From the NCBI RefSeq assembly GCF_010894405.1, contig NZ_JAAIYA010000013.1, forward strand, positions 248,001 to 312,000: a stretch of DNA of 64,000 bases, written 5' to 3'. Position numbers and translations under genes: made by a program. The notes beneath the pieces are model-generated. The model saw nothing but the letters and a program-made list of their open reading frames with translations. It searched no databases and was not told the DNA's origin. Within the stretch, counting starts at the first letter, position 1. Every line of letters begins with the position of its first letter. Shown piece after piece: positions 40,791 to 50,801 of the stretch. The DNA comes from Pyxidicoccus caerfyrddinensis (GTDB lineage Bacteria > Myxococcota > Myxococcia > Myxococcales > Myxococcaceae).

Positions 40791-41924
40791 CTACCGCGGG
40801 GCGGGCCTGGGCGTGGGCCGCTGGGCGACGCGGAAGACGTTGCCGCCGAGGTCCTTCGTGATGGATTCGATGGCCCGCTGCGCGCGCACGCTGTTGCCGG
40901 CCTTGTCCAGCGGTGGGGAGAACGCGGCCACCGCGTACTTCCCGGGCACCACCGCGACGATGCCGCCGCCCACGCCGCTCTTGGCGGGCACGCCCACCTC
41001 GAAGGCCCACGTCCCTGAGTCCTCGTAGAGGCCGGCGGTCATCATCAACGCGAGCGTGCGCGCGGCGACGTCGGCGCTCACCACCTGCTTGCCGGTGAGG
41101 GGGTTGAGGCCTCCCGCCGCGAGGGTGGCGCCCATGGCGGCCAGGTCCTTCACGTTCACCGCCACCGAGCACTGCCGCGTGTAGACATCGAGCGCTTCCG
41201 CCGGTTTGCCCGGAATCACCTCATACGCCTTGAGCAGGTCCGCGATGGAGCGGTTGCGGGTGTTGGTGGCCGCCTCGGACTTGTAGATTTCGTCATCCAC
41301 CGGGAGGTCGCGTCCGGCGAACGCGCTGAGCGTCCCCTGCACGCTCTTCCAGCGCTCGGTTTCGTTGGCGGCCTTCAGGTTTCCCACCGTGGCGATGGCG
41401 CCCGCGTTCACCAGGGGGTTGCCGGTGGGCGGATCCTCCGACGTCTTGTTCCGCTCGATGGCCTCGATTGAGTTGAAGGGGAGGCCGGTGGCATTCACTC
41501 CAATCTTCTCCTCCATCTTGTCGATGCCCATCTCGGACATCAGCCGCGCGGCCACGAAGGGCTTGGAGATGGATTGGATGGAGAAGGCCTGGCTGTCATC
41601 CCCAACGGAGAAGACCCTTCCGTCCACGGTGAGGATGGCAATGCCGAACAGGTTCGGGTCCACCTTGGCGAGCGCCGGGATGTAGTCGGCGTTCTTGCCT
41701 TCGGTGACGCCCTTGTTCGCCGTATAGGCCTTCTGCATCGCCGCCTGGAGCTCCGCGTCGGAGGGAAGTCCGGCCGCGGGGGGCGTGCGAGGACGCGGGG
41801 TGGCTTGCGCGGATGATGGCGGCGGCTTCTGCGCGGACGTCTGCGCCGAAGCGCCAGTCGCCGCGACGATGGCGGCCAGCGCGGCGACGAGCGCCCTCCA
41901 GCTCGTGCGATTCCCTGGGAGCAT
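40791..41924 (-). CDS. exported glutaminase (GlsA type)
   Basis: 377 aa. A serine-dependent beta-lactamase-like glutaminase with AFSIQSISKPFV (nucleophile Ser and Lys), NPLVNAGAI and VDVYTRQCSVAV-like motifs (here LDVYTRQCSVAVNV). The domain ends in GGIVAVVPGKYAVAAFSPPLDKAGNSVRA, as in GlsA. Unlike cytoplasmic GlsA it has an N-terminal signal peptide (MLPGNRTSWRALVAALAAIVAATGASAQ) and a Pro-rich linker of about 30 residues, so it should act in the periplasm or outside the cell. GGAGGG precedes the ATG. Confidence 0.87.
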   Translation of the reverse strand: MLPGNRTSWRALVAALAAIVAATGASAQTSAQKPPPSSAQATPRPRTPPAAGLPSDAELQAAMQKAYTANKGVTEGKNADYIPALAKVDPNLFGIAILTVDGRVFSVGDDSQAFSIQSISKPFVAARLMSEMGIDKMEEKIGVNATGLPFNSIEAIERNKTSEDPPTGNPLVNAGAIATVGNLKAANETERWKSVQGTLSAFAGRDLPVDDEIYKSEAATNTRNRSIADLLKAYEVIPGKPAEALDVYTRQCSVAVNVKDLAAMGATLAAGGLNPLTGKQVVSADVAARTLALMMTAGLYEDSGTWAFEVGVPAKSGVGGGIVAVVPGKYAVAAFSPPLDKAGNSVRAQRAIESITKDLGGNVFRVAQRPTPRPAPR

Positions 41925-42153
41925 GGTGTTCCCTCCGGTTTCCGACAGCTCTCAGCGAAGAACCTGGGGCGACGTCCTCGGGAGGACAGCGTACCGGGGG
42001 AGGAGGGCACCTCCTGCGCCCGCCTGGCCGGTCGCGGCATGAGAGAGGGGCCGTGCTCCTCTTCGCCCACAGGACATCACCCCCGCCCCCGCGACGGATT
42101 CTCGGGGGAGAGGGGCCTACCTAGGTTGCGGAGGCCTGCCCGGAGGCCTGCCC

Positions 42154-43254
42154 TTGCCGCGTCTGCCTGCTTCGCAGCACCCATGGGGCTCGGGGCTCGC
42201 GCTCGGCCTGCTCATGGCGACGCAAGCCTTTGGACAAGCCACCCCGCCGCGGACCCCCTTCCTCTTCCACGATTCGCATGTCCACCTGACCAATTACATC
42301 CAGGAGGGCGTCGACATCCGCGACCTGTTGCGGGTGATGGGAGACAAGGTGGGCCGGGCCACGCTGTTCGGCATTCCCTTGCAGCAGCAGTGGTCCCATC
42401 GCGTCTCGGGGGACTTCGCGCCCACCTACTACCTGCAGACGGACGCGCCGCTCTACTACTACTCCTTCACGGATGCGTTCATCGCGCAGGCCTACCTGTC
42501 CCTGCCCAGGGCGCAGCGCGCGCGCTTCGAGCCGATGATTACCGGCTTCAACCCCACCGATATGTACGCGGCGGACCACATCAAGCGGGTGCTCACGCTC
42601 TTCCCCGGCGTGTTCAGCGGCATTGGCGAGTTCACCATCCACAAGGAATTCGTGTCGGCGAAGGTCGCGGGCGAGGTCGCCAGCCTGACGGACCCGGCGC
42701 TGGACCGCATCCTGGACTTCGCCGGCGAGGCGGGCCTCGTGGTGATTCTGCACAACGACATCGACGTTCCCTTCGCCGAGCGGGAGAAGGTCCCGGTCCA
42801 CCTGGAGCAGCTCAAGGCCCTGTTCCGGCGCCATCCCAGGACCACCATCATCTGGGCGCATATCGGCGTGGGCCGGGTGGTGCGTCCGGTGCTCCATCAC
42901 ATGGCGATGGCGGAGGAGCTGCTCGCGGACCCGCAATACAGCCACGTGTACATGGACATCTCCTGGAGCGAGGTCGCGAAGTACGCCATGGCCACGCCGG
43001 AGACCACGCGGCGGGTGGCGGACACCCTCAGCCGGTATCCCGACCGCTTCCTCTTCGGCACCGACGAGGTCGCCCCCTCCAACCAGGCCGACTACCTGCG
43101 CGTCTACGAGCAGTACGCTCCGATGCTGGAGCTGCTGTCCCCAGAGGTCCGCGCGAAGCTGCTCAAGGGCAACTTCGAGCGCCTGTTCGACGCGGCCCAC
43201 GTGAAGGTCCGCGCGTGGGAGCGCTCCCAACGCAACCGCCCCGCGACTCCCTAG
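42154..43254 (+). CDS. exported amidohydrolase-2 family protein (TTG start)
   Basis: 366 aa. The start is TTG at 42154, supported by GGAGG seven bases before and by a signal peptide (LGLLMATQAFGQA) that would be lost from the next ATG. The metal site of the amidohydrolase-2 (TIM-barrel) family is visible: FHDSHVHLTNY (HxH), IGEFTIH, ILHNDID, WAHIGVG and FGTDEVAP (Asp). Members hydrolyse or decarboxylate small cyclic or aromatic acids. An exported form is unusual. The next gene (porin) begins 6 bp after its stop, so they are an operon. Confidence 0.8.
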   Translation: MPRLPASQHPWGSGLALGLLMATQAFGQATPPRTPFLFHDSHVHLTNYIQEGVDIRDLLRVMGDKVGRATLFGIPLQQQWSHRVSGDFAPTYYLQTDAPLYYYSFTDAFIAQAYLSLPRAQRARFEPMITGFNPTDMYAADHIKRVLTLFPGVFSGIGEFTIHKEFVSAKVAGEVASLTDPALDRILDFAGEAGLVVILHNDIDVPFAEREKVPVHLEQLKALFRRHPRTTIIWAHIGVGRVVRPVLHHMAMAEELLADPQYSHVYMDISWSEVAKYAMATPETTRRVADTLSRYPDRFLFGTDEVAPSNQADYLRVYEQYAPMLELLSPEVRAKLLKGNFERLFDAAHVKVRAWERSQRNRPATP

Positions 43255-43260
43255 AGCTCC

Positions 43261-44604
43261 ATGACCCCAGACCTCCGTCGATTCCGCCGTGGCCCGCTGC
43301 TGGCGCTGGTTGTCATTGCTGCGGCGCTCGTTCCGCTCCGGGCCTGGGCCCAGGATGAAGCCCCGGTGGATGCACCCGCCCAGGCGAAGCCGGACGAGCA
43401 GGACCTGGAGCCCGCCGAGAATGCCATTGCCGGCGAGTTCCGGCCCGCCCGGGGCTTCCAGGTGCTGGAGACCGATTATGGCAGCCTGAATGTGAGCCTC
43501 TACGGCCTGGTGCGCTATGTGAATCAGCTCCCGGGAGAGCAGACGTTCATCGACCATCTCGGGCGCGAGCGCACCGTCAAGACTCGCAACGACATCAACT
43601 GGCACCGCACGATGATCTGGTTCTCGGGCTTCGCGCTCACCCCGCGCCTGAACTACACGCTCACCGTCTGGTCGCTGCCTTCCACGCAGCAGACGCTGGC
43701 CTTCGGCAACCTGCAGTTCCGGTTCAACAAGGCTCTCACGCTGGGCGCCGGCATCGGGCCCACGCTCACCGCCCGCTCGATGCAGGGCTCGCATCCGTTC
43801 TGGGCGTCGAGCGACCGGCAGATGTCGGAGGAGTTCTTCCGGGGTGGTTTCTCCTCCGGTGTCTGGTTGAAGGGCGAGCCCCTCCACCGGCTGACCTACA
43901 CGCTCTCGGTGAACACGAACCTGAGCCAGCTCGGCATCACCGCGGCCAATGACTCTCGCGACATGGCCTACAGCGCGTCCGTGGCGTGGCTGCCCACCAC
44001 GGGCGAGTTCGGCCTGCGGGGCGGCCTGGCGGACTTCGAGGAGCACCAGCGGGTGGCCACCCGCTTCGGCTTCTCGGTGGCGCACGCACGGGAAGACCGG
44101 GCGAACGAGCTCGGCCTGGCGCCCAATGAAACCCAGCTTCGTCTCTCCGACGGGTTGCTGGCCTTCGAGCAGGACGCGCTCGCGGACGGGGTGACGGTGC
44201 GCAAGCTCGACTACGAGGTGCTGGCGTTGGACGTGGGGGCGAAGTTCCGGGGCTTCACGTTCCAGGGCGAGTACTTCTTCCGCCGGCTCTCGGACTTCCT
44301 GGCCACCGGCCCGGTGCCGCAGGACTCCATCTTCGACCACGGCTTCTTCGTCCAGGGGATGTACATGGTCGTCCCGAAGTACGTGGGCGTGTACTCCACG
44401 GGCTCCTTCGTCTTCGACGACTTCGGCCGCCGTCCCTGGGAGCTGTCTGGCGGCGTCAGCGTGTTCCCCATGGCCGCGCGGAGCTGGCGGTTGAACCTGC
44501 ACTTCATCTACGTCGACCGCAGCCCCACCGGGTCCAACTTCGGCTTCTACACGGCGGGGCAGACGGGGCCGACGATTTCGCTCGGCACCGACATCCTGCT
44601 GTGA
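43261..44604 (+). CDS. outer-membrane porin, phosphate-selective OprP/O-like
   Basis: 447 aa with signal peptide ending at AWAQ. The N-terminal LNVSLYGLVRYVNQLP, RNDINWHRTMIWFSGFALTPRLNYTLTVWSLPS and alternating hydrophobic strands through the C-terminus (SLGTDILL) match porins of the OprP/OprO-like fold. It follows the exported amidohydrolase by 6 bp, suggesting that the pair takes up and processes one substrate. The substrate class cannot be read from this sequence. Confidence 0.75.
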   Translation: MTPDLRRFRRGPLLALVVIAAALVPLRAWAQDEAPVDAPAQAKPDEQDLEPAENAIAGEFRPARGFQVLETDYGSLNVSLYGLVRYVNQLPGEQTFIDHLGRERTVKTRNDINWHRTMIWFSGFALTPRLNYTLTVWSLPSTQQTLAFGNLQFRFNKALTLGAGIGPTLTARSMQGSHPFWASSDRQMSEEFFRGGFSSGVWLKGEPLHRLTYTLSVNTNLSQLGITAANDSRDMAYSASVAWLPTTGEFGLRGGLADFEEHQRVATRFGFSVAHAREDRANELGLAPNETQLRLSDGLLAFEQDALADGVTVRKLDYEVLALDVGAKFRGFTFQGEYFFRRLSDFLATGPVPQDSIFDHGFFVQGMYMVVPKYVGVYSTGSFVFDDFGRRPWELSGGVSVFPMAARSWRLNLHFIYVDRSPTGSNFGFYTAGQTGPTISLGTDILL

Positions 44605-44746
44605 GCGGAGCGCTCGACGCGCGGCGGGGAAGCGAGCCCCAGGTGGGTGGGCCGCCGGGCGAGCCACCCGCGAGTCCGGGCGTGGCGGTCGGCTGTCCCT
44701 ACCTTGAGGGCGGGAGGTCGCGGTCTTCCTCGCGACTCGGCTGCTC

Positions 44747-46684
44747 ATGGACCTCTACAGCGCCGCGAAGCGAATGGCCCGCCCCTTCCGGTTCTCCAAT
44801 CCGGCCTCCTACCGGGAAATCCCCCTGGCGGGCCGCGGGGTGATTGGCGACGGAATCACCTGTGCCCTCGTCCGGCCGGATGGCGTCATCGACTGGCTCT
44901 GCTTCCCCCGCTTCGACAGCCCGAGCGTCTTCGCGGGCATCCTCGACGACGAGAAGGGGGGCATCACCGGCATCACCCCCGTCGTCTGGCCGTTCGAGAG
45001 CCTGCAGCGCTACGACCCGGACACCAACGTCCTCGAGACGCTCTTCCGCTTCGAGCGCAAGGGCGTCGTCCGCATCATCGACTACATGCCCTGGACGAAC
45101 GACCCGCGCTCCACCGTCCACGAGGTGCACCGACGCCTCGAGTGCCTCGAGGGCGCGGTGGAGCTGAACGTCGTCTTCGACCCGCGCTTCGGGTACGGCG
45201 CCTCGGAGACGCGGGTGGAGCGGGAGGAGCACGGCCTGGTCGCGCGCGGGGCGCGGGGCGAGCGCATGGTCGCCGTCCTCAGCGGGGAGGCGGTCTGGCG
45301 GCCCTGCGGTGAGCTCCACGGGCAGCCATGCCGGGGCGAGTCGGGCCTGCAGACGCGCATCCGGATGGCGGCGGGCGAGCGGCGCTGGATGATTCTGTCC
45401 TGGGACTCGGACCGGCCGGAGCCCATCGCCGCCTACCGGCCCTTCGACCACCTCCGCGACACCCGGCAGGCCTGGCGCGAGTGGTCCCAGCGCCTCCACT
45501 ACGAGGGGCCCTGGCGGCACCATGTCCTCCGCTCCGCGCTGGTGCTGAAGCTGCTGATGTACGGCCCCACCGGCGCCATGGTGGCCGCGCCCACCACCTC
45601 GCTGCCCGAGTGGATGGGCGGACCTCGCAACTGGGACTACCGCTTCAGCTGGGTCCGCGACTCGGCGATGGCCGTGCGGGCCACCAACCTGCTCGGCTTC
45701 CTGAGCGAGTCGCGCGAGTTCTTCTACTTCGTGCGCGACACCCTGCAGCGCGGCGACCCGCTCCAGGTGATGTATACGCTGGATGGCGGCCCCGTGCCTC
45801 CGGAGCAGGAGCTGTCACACCTCGCGGGCTTCCAGGGCTCGCGCCCGGTGCGCATCGGGAACGGCGCGAGAGACCAGTTCCAGTTCGACACCGCGGGCGC
45901 GCTGCTCGACGCGGCGTATCTCTACGAGCGCTTCGGCGGACGGCTCCCGCTGCGCACCTGGCGGCTGCTGCGCTCGGTCATCCAGACCACCGCGCGCCGC
46001 TGGTGCGAGCCCGACCACGGCATCTGGGAGCCGCGCCGGGAGATGCGCCACAACGTCCACTCGAAGCTCATGGGCTGGCTGGCGCTGCGCCGGGGACAGC
46101 ACCTGTCCCGGCTCTTCGGCGAGACGGCGCTGGAGCAGTCGTGCACGGAGCTGGCGGACGTCATCCGGACCGACATCCTCCGCAACGGCGTGGACCCGGC
46201 CCGGAAGCACTTCGTCGGCGTCTACGGTGGGAACGAGCCGGATGCCGCGTTGCTGCTCCTGCCCATCGTCGGGTGCTTTCGAGCGACAGACCCATTCATC
46301 CTCCGGACCATCGACTGGCTGCGCGGCGAGCTGGGCGCGGGCCCGTTCCTCCGGCGCTACCGGATGGATGACGGGGTAGGGGGCCCCGAGGGTGGCTTCA
46401 TCCTCTGCGGCTTCTGGCTGGCCGAGGCGCTGGCGCTGGCCAACCGCATCGAGGAGGCCGAGGACGTCTTCGTCGCGCATGCCGAGGCGTCGAACCACCT
46501 GGGCCTGCTGGCGGAGGAAATCCACCCATTGACTCGCGAGCAGCTCGGCAACTTCCCGCAGGCCTTCAGCCACCTCGGCCTCATCAGCGCCGCGGCGCGC
46601 ATCGACCGCGCGCTGCGGCTGCGTGACGAAGGACAGACGGAGCCGCCACACCTCCTCGAGCCCGAGCCGCCACCCATCGAGTAG
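44747..46684 (+). CDS. GH15 family glycoside hydrolase (glucoamylase/trehalase-like)
   Basis: 645 aa, no signal peptide. The N-terminal beta-sandwich begins RGVIGDGITCALVRPDGVIDWLCFPRFDSPSVFAGILD, and the (alpha/alpha)6 domain has WMGGPRNWDYRFSWVRDSAMAVRATNLLGF with the conserved WDYRFxWVRD stretch of GH15. Late motif GFILCGFWLAEALAL. This class includes glucoamylases and, in actinobacteria, trehalases, so a role in trehalose turnover with the upstream TreT-type gene is plausible. It acts in the cytoplasm. Confidence 0.86.
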   Translation: MDLYSAAKRMARPFRFSNPASYREIPLAGRGVIGDGITCALVRPDGVIDWLCFPRFDSPSVFAGILDDEKGGITGITPVVWPFESLQRYDPDTNVLETLFRFERKGVVRIIDYMPWTNDPRSTVHEVHRRLECLEGAVELNVVFDPRFGYGASETRVEREEHGLVARGARGERMVAVLSGEAVWRPCGELHGQPCRGESGLQTRIRMAAGERRWMILSWDSDRPEPIAAYRPFDHLRDTRQAWREWSQRLHYEGPWRHHVLRSALVLKLLMYGPTGAMVAAPTTSLPEWMGGPRNWDYRFSWVRDSAMAVRATNLLGFLSESREFFYFVRDTLQRGDPLQVMYTLDGGPVPPEQELSHLAGFQGSRPVRIGNGARDQFQFDTAGALLDAAYLYERFGGRLPLRTWRLLRSVIQTTARRWCEPDHGIWEPRREMRHNVHSKLMGWLALRRGQHLSRLFGETALEQSCTELADVIRTDILRNGVDPARKHFVGVYGGNEPDAALLLLPIVGCFRATDPFILRTIDWLRGELGAGPFLRRYRMDDGVGGPEGGFILCGFWLAEALALANRIEEAEDVFVAHAEASNHLGLLAEEIHPLTREQLGNFPQAFSHLGLISAAARIDRALRLRDEGQTEPPHLLEPEPPPIE

Positions 46685-46705
46685 CGCGGGAGCAGGCGCA
46701 AGCCC

Positions 46706-49700
46706 TCACGCCGGAGGGGAGGGCGCCAGGCTGCCGAGCTGCGCGCCCGCCTCGGCGCTCTCCAGGGGCAGCTCCACGATGAACGTGGCCCCCTGGCCGA
46801 GCGTGCTCTCGACCTTCGCCGTGCCGCCCAGGGCCTCGACAATCTGCCGGGAGATATAGAGCCCCAGGCCCAGTCCTCCGTAATGGCGCTCGGACACCGC
46901 GCGCTCGAACTTGCCCCAGATGCGCTGGAGGTTCTCCGGAGCAATGCCGATACCCAGGTCGCTGACCGTCAGCCTCGCGCGCCCGTCCACCACCTCCACA
47001 CGCAGCGTCACCGGGTGGCCGGGGCCGTACTTGACGGCGTTCGCCAGCAGGTTCGTCACCACCTGCTCCAGCCGCGAACCGTCCCACGTGCCCCGCACCG
47101 GCGAGGGGGCGTGGAGGCGCACCTCGCAGCCCGCTCGCTTCGCCTCGGTGTCGAAGCGGCCGGCCACGTCGCGCACCAGCGCCGCGAGGTCGCACTCCTG
47201 GGGCTCGAGCGTGAGCGCCAGCCGCCCCGCGCGGATGTTCGACACGTCCAGCAGGTCATTCACCAGGCAGGCGAGCCGCTTCACCTGCCGCCGCATGACT
47301 TCCACGTGGGGCGCGAGACGCCGGGCCAGGGAGGACTCCGGCTCGGCCCCGGCCGCGCGCGCGAGCGCCTCGAGCTTGAGGGCCAGGGGCGTCAGCGGCG
47401 TCTTGAGCTCATGGCTGGCGATGCCGAGGAACTCGTCGCGAGCGCTGACCGCCAGCCTCAGCTCCTCGAGGAGCCGCTCGCGCTCCTTCTCCGCCTCCCT
47501 CCGCGCGGTGATGTCCACGCCCACCACCACGCCGTGGGTGATGCGGCCCTGGACGTCGCGCACGGGTGTCGCGCTGTACTCGACGGCGCCCCGGCTGCCG
47601 TCGTCCCGGAGCACGTCGATTGTCTCGCTCTTCACCACCTCGCCATGGGTGACGGCGCGCGCCAGGGGCCACTCGTGCGGCTCGTACAGCCGCCCATCGG
47701 GATGGAAGCCCGGATAGCCGCGGTACTCCTCGATGTTGCTGGCGGCGCGGTAGGGACTGCGGACCTGCGCCGTCGCCTGTGCGTTGACCAGGATGATTCT
47801 CCCGCTGGGCGCCTCCGCGATGTAGACGGCATGGGGCAGTTGCTGCAACACGGCCTGGAGGATGCTCCGCTCGCTCGTCACCTGGCGGATGAGCTCCTCG
47901 CGCTCGGCCTCCATTCGGACGCGCTCCGTCACGTCCAGCGCCGCGATGCTGAGGCTCGTGACGCGGCCCGCTTCATCCAGGAGTGGCTGGTAGAACACCT
48001 CGAAGGTGCGGCCCGAGACCCTGGCTATCGTGGAGAAGGTCTCCCCTCTCAGTCCCCGGCGCATGCTTTCCACCACCGAGGGCTCGTCCGCGTAGAACTC
48101 GAAGGCGGACTGTCCCACCGCCTGGCCCGGAGCAAGACCGAGCCCCTTGAGTCCCTTGCCCTCGGACAGGACGATGCGGCCGTCGGCGTCGAGCACGGCG
48201 AGCACGAGCGGCGCGCTGTTGATGACGGTCCGCAGCCGCTCCTCCGCCAACACGCGCCGCTCCTCGGCCTCCCCCTGCTGGGTGACGTCCCGCGCGGACG
48301 CATAGATGAGGCCCGTCTCCAGCACGGGCACGGCGGTCCAGGCGAGCGACTTCCATGAGCCATCCTTGCAAGCGCAGCGGAGGATGCGGCCCGGGTTGGG
48401 GATGCCCCGGGTGAGGTTGTCCAGCGTCTCTTGCGCCACCTGCTGGTCCGCCGGGTGGACGAGCTGAAGGAACGGCCGGGACAGGAGCTCTTCCTCGCTC
48501 CAGCCCACGACGCGCGTGAAGGCCGGGTTGACCCGCTTGAAGGTGCCGTCCAGGCCGGCGATGCAGAAGATGTCCGGGGCCAGGCGGAAGAAGCGCTCGC
48601 GGTCCGCTTCGGCCGCCTTGCGCTCGGTCAGGTCCAGCACGAAGGTGGCGTTCTGGTTCTGCTCGGGCAGGCGGACGCTGCCCAGGAGGACCGGCACACG
48701 ACGGCCGTCCTTGCGCACGTACTCCTTTTCAAAGGTGCTCGCGACGCCGCTGGCTTGAGTCTCCTCCACCGCCCGCCGCGTCACCGCCTGGAACTCCGGT
48801 GGCGTGATGGCCAGGAAGTTGATGCGGTCCGCCGCCAGGTCCTCGCGGCTGTAGCCCACGATGCGCAGGAAGGCATCGTTGGCATGGAGGATGCGGCCGT
48901 GGTCGTCGCTGAGCACGAGCCCGATGACATGGGATTCGAAGATGCGGCGGAAGCGCGCCTCGCCCGCCTTGAGCTGCTCCGCCAGCGCCTCCGCCCGCTC
49001 GCGGGCTGCCTTCTCCTTGAGCAGGAACAGGTCCCGCTCCCGCTCGGACCGCTTCCGGTCCGTCACGTCGCGGAAGCTCCAGACCCTTCCGACAATCCGG
49101 TCCCCCAGCCGCTGCGGCTGCGAATAGCGCTCGAGCGTCCTGCCGTCCTTGAACTCGAGGACGTCGAAGCTCCGGGCCTCGGGGGTTGAATAGAGCGCCT
49201 CGACCTTCGCGAGGAACGCCGCGGGGTCGACGAGCCGGGTGAGCGCGCACGCGAGGGCCCGCTTGTCGTCGCGCGTGGCGATGACCTCCTCCGGGATGCC
49301 CCACAGCTCCAGGAACTGCGTGTTGAAGTCCACGATGCGCCCCTGCGTGTCCACGACGAGGAGCCCATCCGCCGTCGACTCGAGCGTGGCGCGCAGGAGG
49401 GAGTCCGAATGCTCCAGTCCCTGGTCAGCGCGGGTGTCCTCCTCGAGGCGCAGCATCAAGCACCGCAGCTCGGGTGTACGGCCCTCGCCGCGCTCGAGCG
49501 TGAGCACCTTGGACAGGAAGGGGAGCGCCTGCCCGTTCGCAGCCAGGAACCGATGCACGCCGCTGCGCTTCGTCCGATGGCGGGGGCCGTCCTGATAGAG
49601 CGCCAGCGCGGCGTCGCGGTCATCGGGGTGAACGTGCCGGGCGAGGAAGTCCGGCTCGGTCCACCACTGCTCCACCGGATAGCCGAGAATCTCGGCGGCA

Positions 49701-49819
49701 TTCGGACTCACGCGGGTGAGCTGGAGCGTCGCCGCCTCGGCGGCCCAGGCGATGGCATCGAACTCCCGGGCCCAGTCGGAGAAGGCGCTCTCTTCAGTCC
49801 TGGCCTCGGCCATCATCAT
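46706..49819 (-). CDS. multi-PAS soluble sensor histidine kinase
   Basis: 1037 aa. Six PAS-like domains in series (about 21-130, 145-260, 290-400, 415-520, 530-640, 660-770), several followed by the PAC-like stretch 'xxRDVTxRK'. HisKA has His803 in IASHELKTPL; the ATPase domain has NLLANAVKYG, DLGIGIA and YGGLGLGLYIS. There is no membrane segment. Its C-terminal kinase core is closely similar to that of the 23626-26706 kinase (both contain ERxVSERHYGGLGLGLYISRQIVEA), so the two are paralogues. Confidence 0.9.
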   Translation of the reverse strand: MMMAEARTEESAFSDWAREFDAIAWAAEAATLQLTRVSPNAAEILGYPVEQWWTEPDFLARHVHPDDRDAALALYQDGPRHRTKRSGVHRFLAANGQALPFLSKVLTLERGEGRTPELRCLMLRLEEDTRADQGLEHSDSLLRATLESTADGLLVVDTQGRIVDFNTQFLELWGIPEEVIATRDDKRALACALTRLVDPAAFLAKVEALYSTPEARSFDVLEFKDGRTLERYSQPQRLGDRIVGRVWSFRDVTDRKRSERERDLFLLKEKAARERAEALAEQLKAGEARFRRIFESHVIGLVLSDDHGRILHANDAFLRIVGYSREDLAADRINFLAITPPEFQAVTRRAVEETQASGVASTFEKEYVRKDGRRVPVLLGSVRLPEQNQNATFVLDLTERKAAEADRERFFRLAPDIFCIAGLDGTFKRVNPAFTRVVGWSEEELLSRPFLQLVHPADQQVAQETLDNLTRGIPNPGRILRCACKDGSWKSLAWTAVPVLETGLIYASARDVTQQGEAEERRVLAEERLRTVINSAPLVLAVLDADGRIVLSEGKGLKGLGLAPGQAVGQSAFEFYADEPSVVESMRRGLRGETFSTIARVSGRTFEVFYQPLLDEAGRVTSLSIAALDVTERVRMEAEREELIRQVTSERSILQAVLQQLPHAVYIAEAPSGRIILVNAQATAQVRSPYRAASNIEEYRGYPGFHPDGRLYEPHEWPLARAVTHGEVVKSETIDVLRDDGSRGAVEYSATPVRDVQGRITHGVVVGVDITARREAEKERERLLEELRLAVSARDEFLGIASHELKTPLTPLALKLEALARAAGAEPESSLARRLAPHVEVMRRQVKRLACLVNDLLDVSNIRAGRLALTLEPQECDLAALVRDVAGRFDTEAKRAGCEVRLHAPSPVRGTWDGSRLEQVVTNLLANAVKYGPGHPVTLRVEVVDGRARLTVSDLGIGIAPENLQRIWGKFERAVSERHYGGLGLGLYISRQIVEALGGTAKVESTLGQGATFIVELPLESAEAGAQLGSLAPSPPA

Positions 49820-49968
49820 CCCTGTCCCCCTCTCGAGGGTCTCCCTCTTGATTCTAAGGACGGTCGGAGGGGGTGTTGGACGAAGGGGCCCGGCGTACCG
49901 GGGGAGCGGAGGGGGAACCCCTGGGCCCGTGGGTTGCCCGGCGCGCCCCGAGGCGCAAAGGCTTGCGC

Positions 49969-50649
49969 TCAGCCCGCGACGGCGCGCGCGCGCTTGAGGG
50001 CGCGGCCCGCGGCGTCGAGGAACTCGTTGCTCGCCTCGGAGAGGTCCACCGCGCGGGCATCCACCCAGCCCTGCAGGGAGTTGTAGCCCATCACCGCGGG
50101 GATGGCGACGAGCAGGCCGAAGGCTGTGGTGACGAGCGCCTCGGAGATGCCCGTCGAGATGGTGCCGATGCCGCCCGCGCCCGCCTCGCCCATCTCCTGG
50201 AACGCGGTGACGATGCCGATGGTGGTGCCGAGCAGGCCCACGAAAGGGGCGGTGGAGGCCACGGTGGCCAGATGGCCCAGACCCCGCTTGAGGCTCTGCA
50301 CCTCGCGCTGCGCCTGTCGCTCCAGGCTGCGCGCCACCGTCTCCATGGCTTCCTCCCGGCTGTCGGTGGCGGAGACGCGGTAGGCGGTCAGCCCCGCGCG
50401 GATGGTCCGGCCGAGGTAGCCCACGTCCACGCCCGCCTTGGCGTCGGCCACGGCCTCGAAGTCACCACTGGAGAGCAGCTTGCCCATCTCCGCGGCGAAC
50501 CTGCGCGAGTGGCGGCGGGACGCGCGGAAGACGAGCACGCGCTCGGCGAGGATGAGCAGGGAGACGACCGACATGATGCCCATCACGATGACGATGAGCT
50601 GCGCGACGGGGCCCATGTGGCCCCACAGGCTCGAGAGAGTGAAGTTCAT
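49969..50649 (-). CDS. MotA/TolQ/ExbB-family proton channel protein
   Basis: 226 aa from MNFTLSSLWGHMGPVAQLIV, with three membrane helices: one N-terminal and two C-terminal. The conserved stretch ATVASTAPFVGLLGTTIGIVTAFQEMG followed by ALVTTAFGLLVAIPAVMGYN is the ExbB/TolQ channel signature (Thr in helices 2 and 3). No ExbD/TolR or TonB partner gene adjoins it, so its partner is encoded elsewhere or it works differently. Inner membrane. Confidence 0.87.
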   Translation of the reverse strand: MNFTLSSLWGHMGPVAQLIVIVMGIMSVVSLLILAERVLVFRASRRHSRRFAAEMGKLLSSGDFEAVADAKAGVDVGYLGRTIRAGLTAYRVSATDSREEAMETVARSLERQAQREVQSLKRGLGHLATVASTAPFVGLLGTTIGIVTAFQEMGEAGAGGIGTISTGISEALVTTAFGLLVAIPAVMGYNSLQGWVDARAVDLSEASNEFLDAAGRALKRARAVAG

Positions 50650-50801
50650 GGCTTGAACGGGACGCGCCTCCTCGCGCGTGGAGCCACGGCGTGGCCCCAT
50701 GAGGGAACGACGGCTGGGTGCAACGGTGTCCAAGGTACGCAGCCGCCCGGAGCAGAGGGTGGGCTCCCGTCCATGAGATGGTCATCGTTCTGTCATTGCC
50801 G

